Shown: positions 8,269-17,461 of the stretch, piece after piece
How positions within the stretch are numbered: position 1 is the stretch's first letter
How the letters are laid out: each line of letters opens with the position of its first letter
Program-made: the position numbers and the translations under genes
From: Bradyrhizobium amphicarpaeae
GTDB lineage: Bacteria > Pseudomonadota > Alphaproteobacteria > Rhizobiales > Xanthobacteraceae
Reading direction: 5' to 3'
Length of the DNA: 64,000 nt
Assembly (NCBI RefSeq): GCF_002266435.3
Contig: NZ_CP029426.2
Coordinates: forward strand, 3,378,001-3,442,000
Notes under the pieces: model-generated
What the model was told of the DNA's origin: nothing
The model's input: only the letters and a program-made list of their open reading frames with translations
Databases searched by the model: none

Positions 8269-8419
8269 CCTCGTCCTTCGAGACGGCGCTCACGCGCCTC
8301 CTCAGGATGAGGCCAATGGGCGTCAGTGCCTGTTGAAACTGTAGCCACGTATTCATCAGTAGACACGCATTCAGTCCTCATCCTGAGGAGCCCGCCTAAG
8401 CGGGCGTCTCGAAGGATGG
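8269..8419. repeat. Inverted repeat family with CTCATCCTGAGGAG arms
   Basis: CCTCGTCCTTCGAGACGGCG...CCTCAGGATGAGG at 8269-8312 is inverted as CCTCATCCTGAGGAG...GTCTCGAAGGATGG at 8377-8419, with about 65 unrelated bases between. It occupies much of the 519-bp space between the divergent GMC oxidoreductase and gapR. No other gene is apparent between 7995 and 8513, which must also hold both promoters. Confidence 0.75.
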
Positions 8420-8513
8420 CCGCAGGGGAAAGGTCTCATGCGCGGCGGCGCGGTTAACACATTGGTTATATCTTTACGGTCATTTTCGCGACCTCAGTCA
8501 GCGAGGAGGTACC

Positions 8514-8780
8514 ATGTCCGACATCACCATTCCCGGCGGCAAGATCCGTTCGTTCGTCGAGCGGATCGAGAACCTCGACAGCGAAATGCAGGAGTTGAGC
8601 GAACAGAAGAAGGAAGTCTTCGCGGAAGCCAAGGGCGATGGCTTCGACGTGAAGATCCTCAAGGAGATCATCAAGCTGCGCAAGGAAGACAAGAACGAGC
8701 GCGACGAGCGCGAGAGCCTGCTCGACCTCTACATGCGCGCGATGGAGACGGCCACGCCGGAGCAGGCGAAGGCGGCGTGA
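8514..8780 (+). CDS. gapR: GapR-family nucleoid-associated protein (UPF0335/DUF2312)
   Basis: The 88-residue product matches the DUF2312 family along its whole length: IPGGKIRSFVERIENLDSEM, then a helix with EQKKEVFAEAKGDGFD and VKILKEIIKLRK. In Caulobacter GapR is an AT-rich-DNA-binding protein that wraps overtwisted DNA and is needed for replication and division. Conservation makes the same role likely here. An AGGAGGT ribosome site precedes the start. Upstream, an AT-rich stretch (GTTAACACATTGGTTATATC at 8452-8471) probably contains its promoter. A strong stem-loop follows at 8804-8836. Confidence 0.9.
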   Translation: MSDITIPGGKIRSFVERIENLDSEMQELSEQKKEVFAEAKGDGFDVKILKEIIKLRKEDKNERDERESLLDLYMRAMETATPEQAKAA

Positions 8781-8803
8781 GACGCAGACAGATCAGTGAA
8801 GAG

Positions 8804-8836
8804 TGACGGCCGCAATCCCGGCGATTGCGGCCGTCA
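8804..8836 (+). terminator. Stem-loop downstream of gapR
   Basis: A 14-bp perfect stem (TGACGGCCGCAATC with its complement, 5-nt loop CCGGC) lies 23 bp past the gapR stop. No T tract follows, so it may stabilise the 3' end or work with Rho rather than be a classic intrinsic terminator. Confidence 0.5.
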
Positions 8837-8876
8837 CGCGGTGACAACTGGCCAAGGGGAAGGGCAGCAGAACCCA

Positions 8877-8986
8877 CCGTCATTCCGGGGCGCGCCCGCT
8901 TGGGCGCGAGCCCGGAATCCATCGGGCGGCACGACACGAGGCGCAATGGATTCCGGGCTCGCGCTTCGCGCGCCCCGGAATGACGG
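8877..8986. repeat. Palindrome family with CCGTCATTCCGGGGCGCG arms
   Basis: CCGTCATTCCGGGGCGCGC at 8877 pairs with GCGCGCCCCGGAATGACGG ending at 8986. Internal arms GAGCCCGGAATCCAT and ATGGATTCCGGGCTC pair as well. It ends 5 bp before the stop of the convergent ParB-like gene. Confidence 0.85.
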
Positions 8987-8990
8987 CGGC

Positions 8991-9503
8991 TCAATAGCGG
9001 CTGCCGGTGCCCTTCTGCTGAGTGATCCAGTCCGACAATGATTTTGGTTTCGCTTTCACCATCCGGACGGGGGATGCCTTCGCATTGTCGCGCAGGCCTT
9101 TCGTCGAACCTGCGCGCGGCGCTTGCGTTGCGTTGCCTCTCGAGCCAGCCGTCGCCGCCTCCGCGGCTTCCTTCTCCAGCCGCAACTGCTTCAATCGCGC
9201 CATCTTGATGCGCTCCGCCTCGACTTCGGGTCGCTCGGCGAGCAGCGGCTTGGGTTGAGCCATCTCGGCCGGAACCAGGACGCCGAGAATGGTCGTCTCG
9301 CCGAGCGCCTTGCAGGCCTCTAACCGATGCAGTCCCTCGACCAGAACGAGGCGGTCTCCGTCCATTCGAACGGAAATGGGGGTCTGCTGCCCGATGTCCA
9401 GCATGCTTTCCGCGATCTCCGCGACGATCTCGGGCTTGAGGGTCTTCTTGATTTTCGTGGGAACGAAGATCGTCTCGATCGGGAAGCTTTCCGGTGGGGG
9501 CAT
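8991..9503 (-). CDS. Stand-alone ParB N-terminal-like domain protein
   Basis: A 170-residue protein. Residues about 8-90 are a ParB/Srx-like nuclease-fold domain: PIETIFVPTKIKKTLKPE, GQQTPISVRMDGD, and the box LVEGLHRLEACKALGE, equivalent to the GEHR motif but with Leu replacing Glu. No helix-turn-helix or dimer domain follows. Instead there is a Glu/Arg-rich helix and a basic tail ending QQKGTGSRY, so it is not a chromosome-partition ParB. It lies 147 bp downstream of the OLD nuclease gene on the same strand and could be a third member of that unit, but its base composition looks like the host. Confidence 0.75.
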   Translation of the reverse strand: MPPPESFPIETIFVPTKIKKTLKPEIVAEIAESMLDIGQQTPISVRMDGDRLVLVEGLHRLEACKALGETTILGVLVPAEMAQPKPLLAERPEVEAERIKMARLKQLRLEKEAAEAATAGSRGNATQAPRAGSTKGLRDNAKASPVRMVKAKPKSLSDWITQQKGTGSRY

Positions 9504-9650
9504 AACTCGACTCCGCTTCTACCGGGGCCGTTGGAACTCATGCCGGTGAGGTCAGGAGTTTAAGGGGAAAGGGATCGACCGCAAAGGCAATTCGGCGCGC
9601 GGGGTATTGAATGAGCCTCTAATGAAACCCCTAGTAAGCTCGCGGATCGC

Positions 9651-11288
9651 TCAAATTCGATTGAGGAATATTCCGAGATCGAGGTCGGCTATATCGCTCT
9701 TGGCGATGTAGTGAGCGATCTTCCAATTGTCAGCCTTGCTCCAACCGTTCGGGTGATCGGCCAAACGCTCAAACGGCTGAAGGACCTCAAAACTGTCGCC
9801 TAATGCCGACTTGATAGCATGATCAGGAAAATAGTTTTCAAGAGCGCGCAGCTCTGTGACGCAGACTTCAAATCCAACCTTTTGGCAGATGTCTTGAAAT
9901 GCAATGCGTCGCTGGGCTGGTGGGGCCGCTTCGTGCGGTCGCTCGCTGTCCACTAGTGCGAATATGTTGTTCGAAAGTCGCTTCAACTCTTGTAACTCTT
10001 GCTCTCGTCCACCTGCAACGAGCTGATCCCCGCCCAAGGGCAAGATCACAGTAGTGTGTTCCTTGCCGAAGAGGCGCAACAGCTGCTGCACGGCTTTGAC
10101 ATCGTTTACCCCTTCAACCAACAAAATTCGGTCGCACCCCATATCCTTAAAAGCAGAAAAGCTGAGTTCTCCTAAAAACTCCGAGTAGTTTGAAGTGGCT
10201 TCAAAAGGACGGATAACAGGCCCTCGTTCTTCTTTTTGAATTGAGTAAATGCGATTCGCGACGGAACGAGCTAAGCCAATCGAGTGGGTTGAAAACAGGC
10301 ATCCGACCGCGGCGTACTGTGCAAGCGTGAGCAAAAAATCCATCTGCAACGCGGGATGCAGATTGGTCTCAGGTTCATCTATTAGGATGATCGATGGCTT
10401 CGATGTCGCGGCATTGCCGAGCACCATAACAAACTGGCTGATGCCAGATCCCAATTCACCAAGGCGGTACTGGTTGCCATTGATAGTAGCCAGCAGAGTC
10501 TCGAGCGGTACTGAAGCATTGATCTCCAATTGTTCAAACTGAAAGAGGCGCCGAATCTCTTCCGTTATTTTCGTGATCGCGCGAGCATTTGCTTTCGACC
10601 CACCTGTCTTCCAATTGTTCCAGAGGTTGATGAAGCCGGTGCCGATCTGGAAGTCATAGTAGCTAGCCGACCCTTGGTTGAGGGCATTTCGGAATGCGCC
10701 GTAGTATTTGGCGTTTCTGAAAACGCTTAAGATTTCGCGTAGGTCCTGGAAGTCGAAGAGCGTCCTAGGTTGACCATTAGCAAGAAATAGCCCGGTCGAC
10801 TGTTCTCCGACAAAGCCACTAGGAGCTTCTACAGGTGCATCGGGAGATTCGAGAGAGTAGGCCCGAAGCCACCACGTGGTTGGGGCTGACCGATGAGCAG
10901 TAAGGCGTAGACGATGCATGTGGTGGACGATTGTCCCGGGCTCAGCATCGATGCCTTCTGAGACGTTGCTGGGATTGATTACTTCAAGTTCGATGCTGAG
11001 GTTTCGATCGTTCGAGTTGTTGAAAAGCTCCGCGGGATCCGATGTCCCAGGATAGCTGATGTTTATCTGACTTCCGTTTACCCCGGCCCCCAGGCTCGGA
11101 TCAAGTGTAGGTGGCCGAATCAATACGTCGAACAATTCGCGCAACTCGAAAATAAGTAACTTCAATGCCGATTTACCCGCGTTATTCGGGCCGACTAGCG
11201 CAGTCAAGCCGTGTCCGATTTCAATCACCGCGCGCGCTTGATCTGAGAAGCCGCGGTAATTCTTTATCGTTAGCTTTGCTGTCTTCAT
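9651..11288 (-). CDS. OLD-family ATPase/TOPRIM nuclease
   Basis: The 545-residue protein has an ABC-type ATPase split around a long insertion: Walker A GPNNAGKS (33-40), signature-like ELGSGISQFVMV (278-289), Walker B IILIDEPETN (300-309) and switch His in FSTHS (H335). It is followed by a TOPRIM domain: ILLVEGVNDVKAV (catalytic E392), ALVDSER (D447), and the conserved LENYF (483-487). This is the OLD (overcoming lysogenization defect) arrangement found in P2 Old, GajA of Gabija and the retron-Eco8 effector: ATP-regulated DNA nicking or cutting, usually anti-phage. No UvrD-like GajB gene is present. It follows the coiled-coil gene by 92 bp, and its codon use is clearly more AT-rich than the neighbours, suggesting transfer. 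Confidence 0.9.
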   Translation of the reverse strand: MKTAKLTIKNYRGFSDQARAVIEIGHGLTALVGPNNAGKSALKLLIFELRELFDVLIRPPTLDPSLGAGVNGSQINISYPGTSDPAELFNNSNDRNLSIELEVINPSNVSEGIDAEPGTIVHHMHRLRLTAHRSAPTTWWLRAYSLESPDAPVEAPSGFVGEQSTGLFLANGQPRTLFDFQDLREILSVFRNAKYYGAFRNALNQGSASYYDFQIGTGFINLWNNWKTGGSKANARAITKITEEIRRLFQFEQLEINASVPLETLLATINGNQYRLGELGSGISQFVMVLGNAATSKPSIILIDEPETNLHPALQMDFLLTLAQYAAVGCLFSTHSIGLARSVANRIYSIQKEERGPVIRPFEATSNYSEFLGELSFSAFKDMGCDRILLVEGVNDVKAVQQLLRLFGKEHTTVILPLGGDQLVAGGREQELQELKRLSNNIFALVDSERPHEAAPPAQRRIAFQDICQKVGFEVCVTELRALENYFPDHAIKSALGDSFEVLQPFERLADHPNGWSKADNWKIAHYIAKSDIADLDLGIFLNRI

Positions 11289-11380
11289 TGTCCTGCGTCA
11301 GCTCCTGGGTGAGCCCTTGCAAAACCCATCAACAATCCTGGGGAAGATAGATTTCGAAAAGGGCTCAAACCATCCTGCGG

Positions 11381-13003
11381 CTACGTGGCGCCCGTCCTTC
11401 GATGATAGGGCATGTCAGCGACGATCATTTGTTGGGTCGAGCCGTCCCAAGCATAGTAGATGCGAAGGCACCGGCTGGGATCGCGCGTATTTCCCCCGTT
11501 CTTAATGTGCCAATCCGCCGTGTATTGGTTGCCCTGCCAACTAAAATCGAAGCTATCTTTACCGCAATGAGCATTGCGCACTCCGTCGCTAACAGGTTCC
11601 TCCCTAATTGAGCCGTCACCGCCGCTTATTCGCGAATTACGCCCTTCATTGGCGAGCCAAAGGAGGCAGTTCGCAGCCAGTGAAAAATCAGTGAACTCAG
11701 GAGACTTTACTGCACGACGCGCAACGGGGCTTAGAACGACGCGCCCCGCGAGATTGGAATCGCACCAGTTTGCAAAATCGGCCCACGAGTCAGGAAGAGA
11801 GAGTGTGGCATCGGCTTTCTCGCCTTGCTGCTCAATTTGGGAAAGTAGTTGCTGCACCCGAAATGCTGAGGCACGTTGTTGTTCTTCTGCTGCCTCAGCT
11901 CTCTGCTCCGCCCGATCGTGTTCGCTGGCATAATATTCTTGAGCCGCTCTTTCTTCCTCAACCTGCTTTTCGAGGGTCGCGATCCGAAGCTCGGCTGCTT
12001 TCAGTTGTTCGACGTCACTCGCTCCCTCATTAGCTAGTTCTTGCTGCCTTTGTTTCAGGCGCGAGCTGCGGATTGCTGCGAAAGCTAATACCTCGTCTCC
12101 AAGGAGCGTGCGACGCACGCTTTCGTATGCAGCGAGAGTTCGTATCCACCTTGCGCATTGTGCAGGCCCGTCCTGTGTGGCTAGGTGGTCTGCGATCACA
12201 AGCCTATGGTTGTAGGGGCTAGCATCTTCGGCAAATCCGGGAAGATAAACTCTGACCGCGCCGCCGAACACAGAGCGTTGTTTGCCAAATCGATCAGTTA
12301 TTCCCCAAGTGAAAGGAGCCGGCACGACTACAACGATAGCTATGCCAAGCGTTGCCCGGGCTAGACTATCGGCGTCTAGCAGAGGTTCTTCTTCGTTGGT
12401 GCCAGCTTCCGGTACCGTTAGTACGAACAAAGGCAGTTTGCGATTTTGATCCACCATTTGGTCGCAGAGATCATCAGCCTCTTCATACGATCGGATAACT
12501 CTAGGGGTCGCCGCCAGGACATTGCATCCGCGGGCAAGCCCGCAGTGTTCAGCGACTTGTTGAACTAGACCGGGGACATGAGGTTCGATGTCTAGTTCGT
12601 CTTCAGACGTGCTGGCGAGAAGTCTAAGGCTGAAGCGTGGAGCTTGGTCAGCGAGTGTTCCAACAACTACTTCCGTAGTCCATATACGTCCGGGTATCTG
12701 CTTGTCCGGATCTTCGGCACGAATCGCCCAGACGTCCGCTTGCTCAGTTTGGATTCGAACGCCAATGCTGTTTCTGCCGCCTGAGAAATACTCAAAATCG
12801 CGATGTTGCCACGCTTCTTGAGGGAGGCGTCCGCCAGATCTCCTCTGTGCCCAGGCAAGAACTTCTTGGCGTGCCGCATTGGCGGGCTTCTGTTTCCGCG
12901 TACCTATTGTCGCGGCAACTCGAAGAACTTCGTGTTCGCGTACCGGTCCTGCCATTCGCGCGAACAGCGGGACGAGCGCCTTCCATATTGGGGAAGCTTG
13001 CAT
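11381..13003 (-). CDS. Unrecognised coiled-coil protein paired with the OLD nuclease
   Basis: I do not recognise this 540-residue protein. Residues 1-310 look globular, with alternating strands and helices (SIGVRIQTEQADVWAIRAED, then VFGGAVRVYLPGF at about 245-257) and no Walker or nuclease motif I can name. Residues about 311-398 are a Glu/Gln/Ala-rich coiled coil. Residues 403-540 form a separate C-terminal domain (SWADFANWCDSNLAG; WHIKNGGNTRDPSRCLRIYY; IVADMPYHRRTGAT), whose last strands recall in outline the RIYF...HL ends of RelE-like folds, a weak resemblance only. It is first in the transcript, 92 bp before the OLD gene, with the same AT-rich composition. It is probably a sensor or regulator of the nuclease; that is inference from pairing. 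Confidence 0.8.
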   Translation of the reverse strand: MQASPIWKALVPLFARMAGPVREHEVLRVAATIGTRKQKPANAARQEVLAWAQRRSGGRLPQEAWQHRDFEYFSGGRNSIGVRIQTEQADVWAIRAEDPDKQIPGRIWTTEVVVGTLADQAPRFSLRLLASTSEDELDIEPHVPGLVQQVAEHCGLARGCNVLAATPRVIRSYEEADDLCDQMVDQNRKLPLFVLTVPEAGTNEEEPLLDADSLARATLGIAIVVVVPAPFTWGITDRFGKQRSVFGGAVRVYLPGFAEDASPYNHRLVIADHLATQDGPAQCARWIRTLAAYESVRRTLLGDEVLAFAAIRSSRLKQRQQELANEGASDVEQLKAAELRIATLEKQVEEERAAQEYYASEHDRAEQRAEAAEEQQRASAFRVQQLLSQIEQQGEKADATLSLPDSWADFANWCDSNLAGRVVLSPVARRAVKSPEFTDFSLAANCLLWLANEGRNSRISGGDGSIREEPVSDGVRNAHCGKDSFDFSWQGNQYTADWHIKNGGNTRDPSRCLRIYYAWDGSTQQMIVADMPYHRRTGAT

Positions 13004-13079
13004 TCAGCTAAGCCTGGGTCGGAGCCGCGCGGTACGTAAATCTTAGGTAAAGAATAAAGGATCGATAAATTTACGGTTC

Positions 13080-13108
13080 ATCTTATGGTTGCACCCTAAT
13101 CAGATCAA
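13080..13108 (-). promoter_or_regulatory. Candidate promoter of the OLD-nuclease unit
   Basis: Read on the minus strand, TTGATC and TAAGAT are separated by 17 bases, giving 4/6 matches to each sigma-70 hexamer. The predicted start is about 70 nt before the coiled-coil gene, within an AT-rich leader. The position just downstream of the nrdJ terminator fits an independently transcribed unit. Confidence 0.4.
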
Positions 13109-13150
13109 GCGAAGTCTCGTCGGAGCTTCGTTGGTGCAAAGAGCAAAGAA

Positions 13151-13163
13151 GTTGCATTGCAAC
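13151..13163. promoter_or_regulatory. Perfect palindrome upstream of the OLD-unit promoter
   Basis: GTTGCATTGCAAC is a perfect 13-nt dyad with a single central base, 43 bp upstream of the -35 candidate. It could be an operator or simply part of the adjoining terminator region. Confidence 0.3.
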
Positions 13164-13164
13164 A

Positions 13165-13187
13165 AAGAGCGACCTTTCGGTCGCCCT
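13165..13187 (-). terminator. Intrinsic terminator of nrdJ
   Basis: On the minus strand AGGGCGACC-GAAA-GGTCGCTCT forms a 9-bp stem (one G-U pair) with a GAAA tetraloop, followed by a T-rich stretch. It lies about 55 bp past the nrdJ stop and separates nrdJ from the OLD unit. Confidence 0.75.
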
Positions 13188-13242
13188 CCTATGAATGCTG
13201 GCGTCAAGGTTCGGGCCACATCTTGTCGTAGCCTGCGGCCCT

Positions 13243-16200
13243 CTAAGAACATCCCGTCGTGCTGCCGCACGTATCGCACTTCATACAGGTCCCATTCCGC
13301 ACCAGCGTGAAGTTGCCGCACTCCGAGCACATCTCGCCCTCGTAGCCCTTGGCCTTGGCCTCAGCGCGGCGCTCGGCCTTGCTGGGGACCGCAACCGCGG
13401 CGCTGCCGGCCTTGCTCCATTGCAGGGCTTCCAGTTTCTCCGTCGGCGAGAGGTCGTGCTGGACTTCCTGCTTCAGCGCGACGGCGCCTTCCAGGACGTC
13501 GCCGACCCGGGCGCTCGCGCCGTGGCCGGCCAGCGCGGTGACCTTGCTGCCGCCTGAGGGCGCGCTGTCATTGCCGGACGAGACCGCGGCCGAGCCGCCG
13601 CGCATCACGAACAGATTGTCCGTGCGGGAGCGGGTGAGGCCGCGCGAGACCAGCCTGTTGGCCTGCTGGTTCGGCTCCTCCGGCTCCTTGCCTTCCTCGA
13701 CGCCCTTGCCGAGCGCGTCGAAGTTCGACTCGGTCGGATCGACATGGGCGAGGTCGAAGCGCGACATGTAGCTCACCGCCAATTCGCGGAAGACATAGTC
13801 GAGGATCGATGTCGCATACTTGATGCTGTCGTTGCCCTGCACGGGGCCCGCCGGCTCGAAGCGGGTGAAGGTGAAGGCGTCGACATATTCCTCGAGCGGC
13901 ACGCCGTATTGCAGGCCGAGCGATACCGCGATGGCGAAGTTGTTGATGAAGGAGCGGAGTGCGGCGCCTTCCTTGTGCATGTCGATGAAAATCTCGCCGA
14001 GACGGCCGTCGTCATATTCGCCGGTTCGCAGATAGACCTTGTGGCCGCCGACGACCGCCTTCTGGGTGTAGCCCTTGCGGCGATCCGGCATCTTCTCGCG
14101 CTCGCGCATCACGATGATGCGCTCGACCAGCTTCTCGACGATCTTCTCCGAGACGTGGGCGGCGCGCGCCGCCATCGGCTTCTCGTAGAGGCTCTCAACC
14201 GCATCGTCCTCGTCCTCATCATCGCTGATGAGCTGCGAGTTGAGCGGCTGGCTGAGCTTCGAGCCGTCGCGATAGAGCGCGTTGGCTTTCAGCGCCAGCT
14301 TCCACGACAGCATGTAGGCGGACTTGCAGTCCTCCACCGTGGCGTCGTTCGGCATGTTGATGGTCTTGGAGATCGCACCCGAGATGAAGGGCTGGGCCGC
14401 CGCCATCATGCGGATGTGGCTCTCGACCGACAGATAGCGCTTGCCGATCTTGCCGCAGGGGTTGGCGCAGTCGAACACCGCGTAGTGCTCGGCCTTGAGG
14501 TGCGGGGCACCTTCCACCGTCATCGCGCCGCAGATGTGGACGTTGGCTGCCTCGATCTCGCGCTTGGTGAAGCCGACGGCCTGGAGCAGGTCGAAGCCGG
14601 GGGCCGCGATCGCCTCGGCGCCGATGCCGAGCTGGTCGCGGATGAAGTCTTCGCCGAAGGTCCATTTGTTGAAGGCGAACTTGATGTCGAAGGCGGTCGG
14701 CAGCGCCTTCTCGACCTTGGCGATGGCCTCATCGGTGAAGCCCTTGGACTTCAGCGTCGAGGCGTTGATGCCGGGCGCGTTGGAGAGCGAGCCGTGGCCG
14801 ACGGCGTAGGCCTCGATCTCCGCGATATCGGCTTCGCGATAGCCGAGCGCGCGGAGCGCCGCGGGGACCGCGCGGTTGATGATCTTGAAGTAGCCGCCGC
14901 CGGCGAGCTTCTTGAACTTCACCAGCGCGAAATCGGGCTCGATGCCGGTGGTGTCGCAATCCATCACGAGGCCGATCGTGCCGGTCGGCGCGATCACCGT
15001 GGTCTGGGCGTTGCGATAGCCGTGCTGCTCGCCGAGCTCGAGCGCCGCATCCCAGGCCGCCTGCGCATGGGTGACGAGGTCGGTCTGCGGGCAGGACACC
15101 AGGTCCATCGGCACCGGATTGACGCTGAGCGCCTCATAGCCGTTGGACTGGCCGTGGGCGGCGCGGCGGTGGTTGCGGATGACGCGCAGCATGTGCGCGG
15201 CGTTCTTCTTGTAGCCGGGGAAGGTGCCGAGCTCGGCGGCCATCTCGGCGGAGGTCTTGTAGGTGATGCCGGTCATGACGGCGGTGAGCGCGCCGGCGAT
15301 CGCGCGGCCTTCCTTGCTGTCATAGGGCAGGCCCATGGTCATCAGCAGGCCGCCGATATTGGCGTAGCCGAGGCCGAGCGTGCGGAACTCGTAGGAGAGC
15401 TCGGCGATCGCCTTCGACGGGAACTGCGCCATCATCACCGAGATTTCGAGCACGATTGTCCAGAGCCGGCAGAGATGCTCATAGCCCTCGACGTCGAAGC
15501 GCTTGGCCTCGATGTCGTAGAACGTCAGCAAATTGGCGGAGGCGAGATTGCACGCGGTGTCGTCCAGGAACATGTATTCCGAGCACGGATTGGAGGCGCG
15601 GATGTCGCCGGACGCCTTGCAGGTGTGCCAGTCGTTCATGGTGGTGTTGAAGTGCAGGCCGGGATCGGCCGAGGCCCAGGCGGCGTGGCCGATCTTCTCC
15701 CAGAGGTCGCGCGCCTTCAGCGTCTTGGTGATCTTCTTGGTGGTGCGTCCGACCAGATTCCATTCGCCGTCGGTCTCGACCGCGCGCAGGAAGTCGTCCT
15801 TCAGCGAGACCGAGTTGTTGGAGTTCTGGCCGGAGACGGTGAGATAGGCTTCGCTGTCCCAGTCGGTGTCGTAGACGTCGAACTGGATGTCCTTGTAGCC
15901 CTGCTTGGCGAACTGGATGACACGCTTGATGTAATTGTCGGGCACGAGGCTGCGGCGCGCGAGCTTGATCTCGCGGCGCAGCGCCGGGTTCTTCTCGGGG
16001 TCGAAGCAGTCGTCGCCCGAGCCTTCGCAATTGACGCAGGCCTTCAGCACCGCCTTGAGGTGCTTCTGGTTGATCTTGGATCCGGTGACGAGGGCGGCGA
16101 CCTTCTGCTCCTCCTTCACCTTCCAGTCGATATAGGTCTCGATGTCGGGGTGATCGACGTCGACGACGACCATCTTGGCCGCGCGGCGCGTGGTGCCGCC

Positions 16201-17010
16201 CGACTTGATCGCGCCGGCTGCGCGGTCGCCGATCTTGAGGAAGCTCATCAGGCCGGACGAGCGGCCGCCGCCGGAGAGGCGTTCGCCTTCGCCGCGCAGG
16301 CGCGAGAAGTTGGAGCCGGTGCCGGAGCCGTATTTGAACAGGCGCGCTTCGCGGACCCAGAGGTCCATGATGCCGCCCTCGTTGACGAGGTCGTCACCGA
16401 CGCCCTGGATGAAGCAGGCGTGCGGCTGCGGGTGCTCGTAGGACGATTTCGAGCGGGTCAGCTTGCCGGTGAAGGGGTCGACGTAATAGTGGCCCTGGCC
16501 GGGGCCGTCGATGCCGTAGGCCCAATGAAGTCCGGTGTTGAACCATTGCGGCGAGTTCGGCGCGACCATCTGCATCGCGAGCATGTAGCGGAGCTCGTCG
16601 TAGAAGGCCTGCGCGTCCTCGTCGGTCGAGAAATACTTGCCCTTCCAGCCCCAATAGGTCCAGCAGCCGGCGAGGCGGTCGAACACCTGCTTGGCCGAGA
16701 GCTCGCTGACATAGCGCTCCTTCTCGGGCAGGAGGGCGAGGGCGTCGGTGTCGGGCACGGAGCGCCACAGGAAGGAGGGGACGGATTCCTCCTCGACCTT
16801 CTTCAGGCGCGCGGCGACGCCCGCTTTGCGGAAATACTTCTGGGCCAACACGTCGGAGGCGACCTGCGACCACGCGGTCGGCACCTCGACGCCGTCCAGC
16901 TTGAACACGACCGAGCCGTCGGGATTCCTGATCTCCGAAATGGTCTGGCGGAAATCGATTCCCGCGTAAGGTGACTGTCCTACCGTGGTGTGGCGCCGCT
17001 CAATCCGCAT
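13243..17010 (-). CDS. nrdJ: Adenosylcobalamin-dependent (class II) ribonucleotide reductase
   Basis: The 1255-residue enzyme reduces ribonucleotides to deoxyribonucleotides using a cobalamin-generated thiyl radical, so it needs no oxygen and no NrdB partner. Visible features are SPQWFNTGL near the N-terminus, a first cysteine region [12 protein letters not shown], the catalytic loop with [31 protein letters not shown], a C-terminal TSCPD-like segment ([20 protein letters not shown]), and a terminal Cys-rich tail ([16 protein letters not shown]) that probably relays reducing electrons. The ATG at 17010 ([11 protein letters not shown]) is preferred over an upstream in-frame start at 17211, whose extra residues look non-coding. 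It is monocistronic, bounded by its own promoter and terminator. Confidence 0.95.
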   Translation of the reverse strand: MRIERRHTTVGQSPYAGIDFRQTISEIRNPDGSVVFKLDGVEVPTAWSQVASDVLAQKYFRKAGVAARLKKVEEESVPSFLWRSVPDTDALALLPEKERYVSELSAKQVFDRLAGCWTYWGWKGKYFSTDEDAQAFYDELRYMLAMQMVAPNSPQWFNTGLHWAYGIDGPGQGHYYVDPFTGKLTRSKSSYEHPQPHACFIQGVGDDLVNEGGIMDLWVREARLFKYGSGTGSNFSRLRGEGERLSGGGRSSGLMSFLKIGDRAAGAIKSGGTTRRAAKMVVVDVDHPDIETYIDWKVKEEQKVAALVTGSKINQKHLKAVLKACVNCEGSGDDCFDPEKNPALRREIKLARRSLVPDNYIKRVIQFAKQGYKDIQFDVYDTDWDSEAYLTVSGQNSNNSVSLKDDFLRAVETDGEWNLVGRTTKKITKTLKARDLWEKIGHAAWASADPGLHFNTTMNDWHTCKASGDIRASNPCSEYMFLDDTACNLASANLLTFYDIEAKRFDVEGYEHLCRLWTIVLEISVMMAQFPSKAIAELSYEFRTLGLGYANIGGLLMTMGLPYDSKEGRAIAGALTAVMTGITYKTSAEMAAELGTFPGYKKNAAHMLRVIRNHRRAAHGQSNGYEALSVNPVPMDLVSCPQTDLVTHAQAAWDAALELGEQHGYRNAQTTVIAPTGTIGLVMDCDTTGIEPDFALVKFKKLAGGGYFKIINRAVPAALRALGYREADIAEIEAYAVGHGSLSNAPGINASTLKSKGFTDEAIAKVEKALPTAFDIKFAFNKWTFGEDFIRDQLGIGAEAIAAPGFDLLQAVGFTKREIEAANVHICGAMTVEGAPHLKAEHYAVFDCANPCGKIGKRYLSVESHIRMMAAAQPFISGAISKTINMPNDATVEDCKSAYMLSWKLALKANALYRDGSKLSQPLNSQLISDDEDEDDAVESLYEKPMAARAAHVSEKIVEKLVERIIVMREREKMPDRRKGYTQKAVVGGHKVYLRTGEYDDGRLGEIFIDMHKEGAALRSFINNFAIAVSLGLQYGVPLEEYVDAFTFTRFEPAGPVQGNDSIKYATSILDYVFRELAVSYMSRFDLAHVDPTESNFDALGKGVEEGKEPEEPNQQANRLVSRGLTRSRTDNLFVMRGGSAAVSSGNDSAPSGGSKVTALAGHGASARVGDVLEGAVALKQEVQHDLSPTEKLEALQWSKAGSAAVAVPSKAERRAEAKAKGYEGEMCSECGNFTLVRNGTCMKCDTCGSTTGCS

Positions 17011-17432
17011 CGTATTGCCCCGTCCTATTCTCTGACCGGTCCCGCCTCCGTTCAGGCGTGCCGGGTCGACGTTTCGTTTCGCGGCGCCCTTTTGGCCATC
17101 GGCCGGAAGGCATCGCAGTTCAGCCGGTGGACCCGGCCCTTGTTCTCCCGACGCGACTCCTCGATGCCTGCATCGATCATCCGCCGGCATGTCCACGCCC
17201 ATCCGCCCCAACGGGATGCGCGCGACAAGCGTTCAACGCCCCACACCATCACAACTTCTATCGATGCCATCCGAGCCTGTTGCCGGCCCGTTCTGGCGCC
17301 CGAAAAGTCCGCTTATCGCGGGCAGACAAGCCCTCATTCCGCAGCCTTCGGCTGGCTGGCGGAGATGAGATTTGCGGAACCCTTTGGGGGAGTGCCGGCG
17401 GGACGCAAACTCACTCGCGCCGAACGGATCGA

Positions 17433-17461
17433 AAACTAGGACTCTCCATTGCGCCCGTCAA
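17433..17461 (-). promoter_or_regulatory. Candidate nrdJ promoter with long leader
   Basis: On the minus strand TTGACG lies 17 bases from TAGTTT. TTGACG is a near-perfect alphaproteobacterial -35 box; the -10 match is weaker. Transcription from here would leave a leader of roughly 415 nt before nrdJ. Directly upstream, GAACT and AGTTC form an inverted repeat at 17462-17477. The remaining 17011-17775 shows no gene, and I saw no B12 box in it. Confidence 0.4.

Noticed and set aside
9651..13003. Calling the OLD pair a Gabija system
   Set aside because: Gabija needs a UvrD-like helicase (GajB). The partner here has no Walker or helicase motifs.
13744..16974. A plus-strand open frame of more than 1000 codons opposite nrdJ
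   Set aside because: It is the antisense shadow of a complete, conserved enzyme in GC-rich DNA. Its translation is low-complexity Arg/Gly/Asp/Val without domains, and there is no ribosome site.
17011..17430. Cobalamin riboswitch before nrdJ
   Set aside because: I looked on both strands for the conserved B12 box and saw none, so the leader is reported without a named element.
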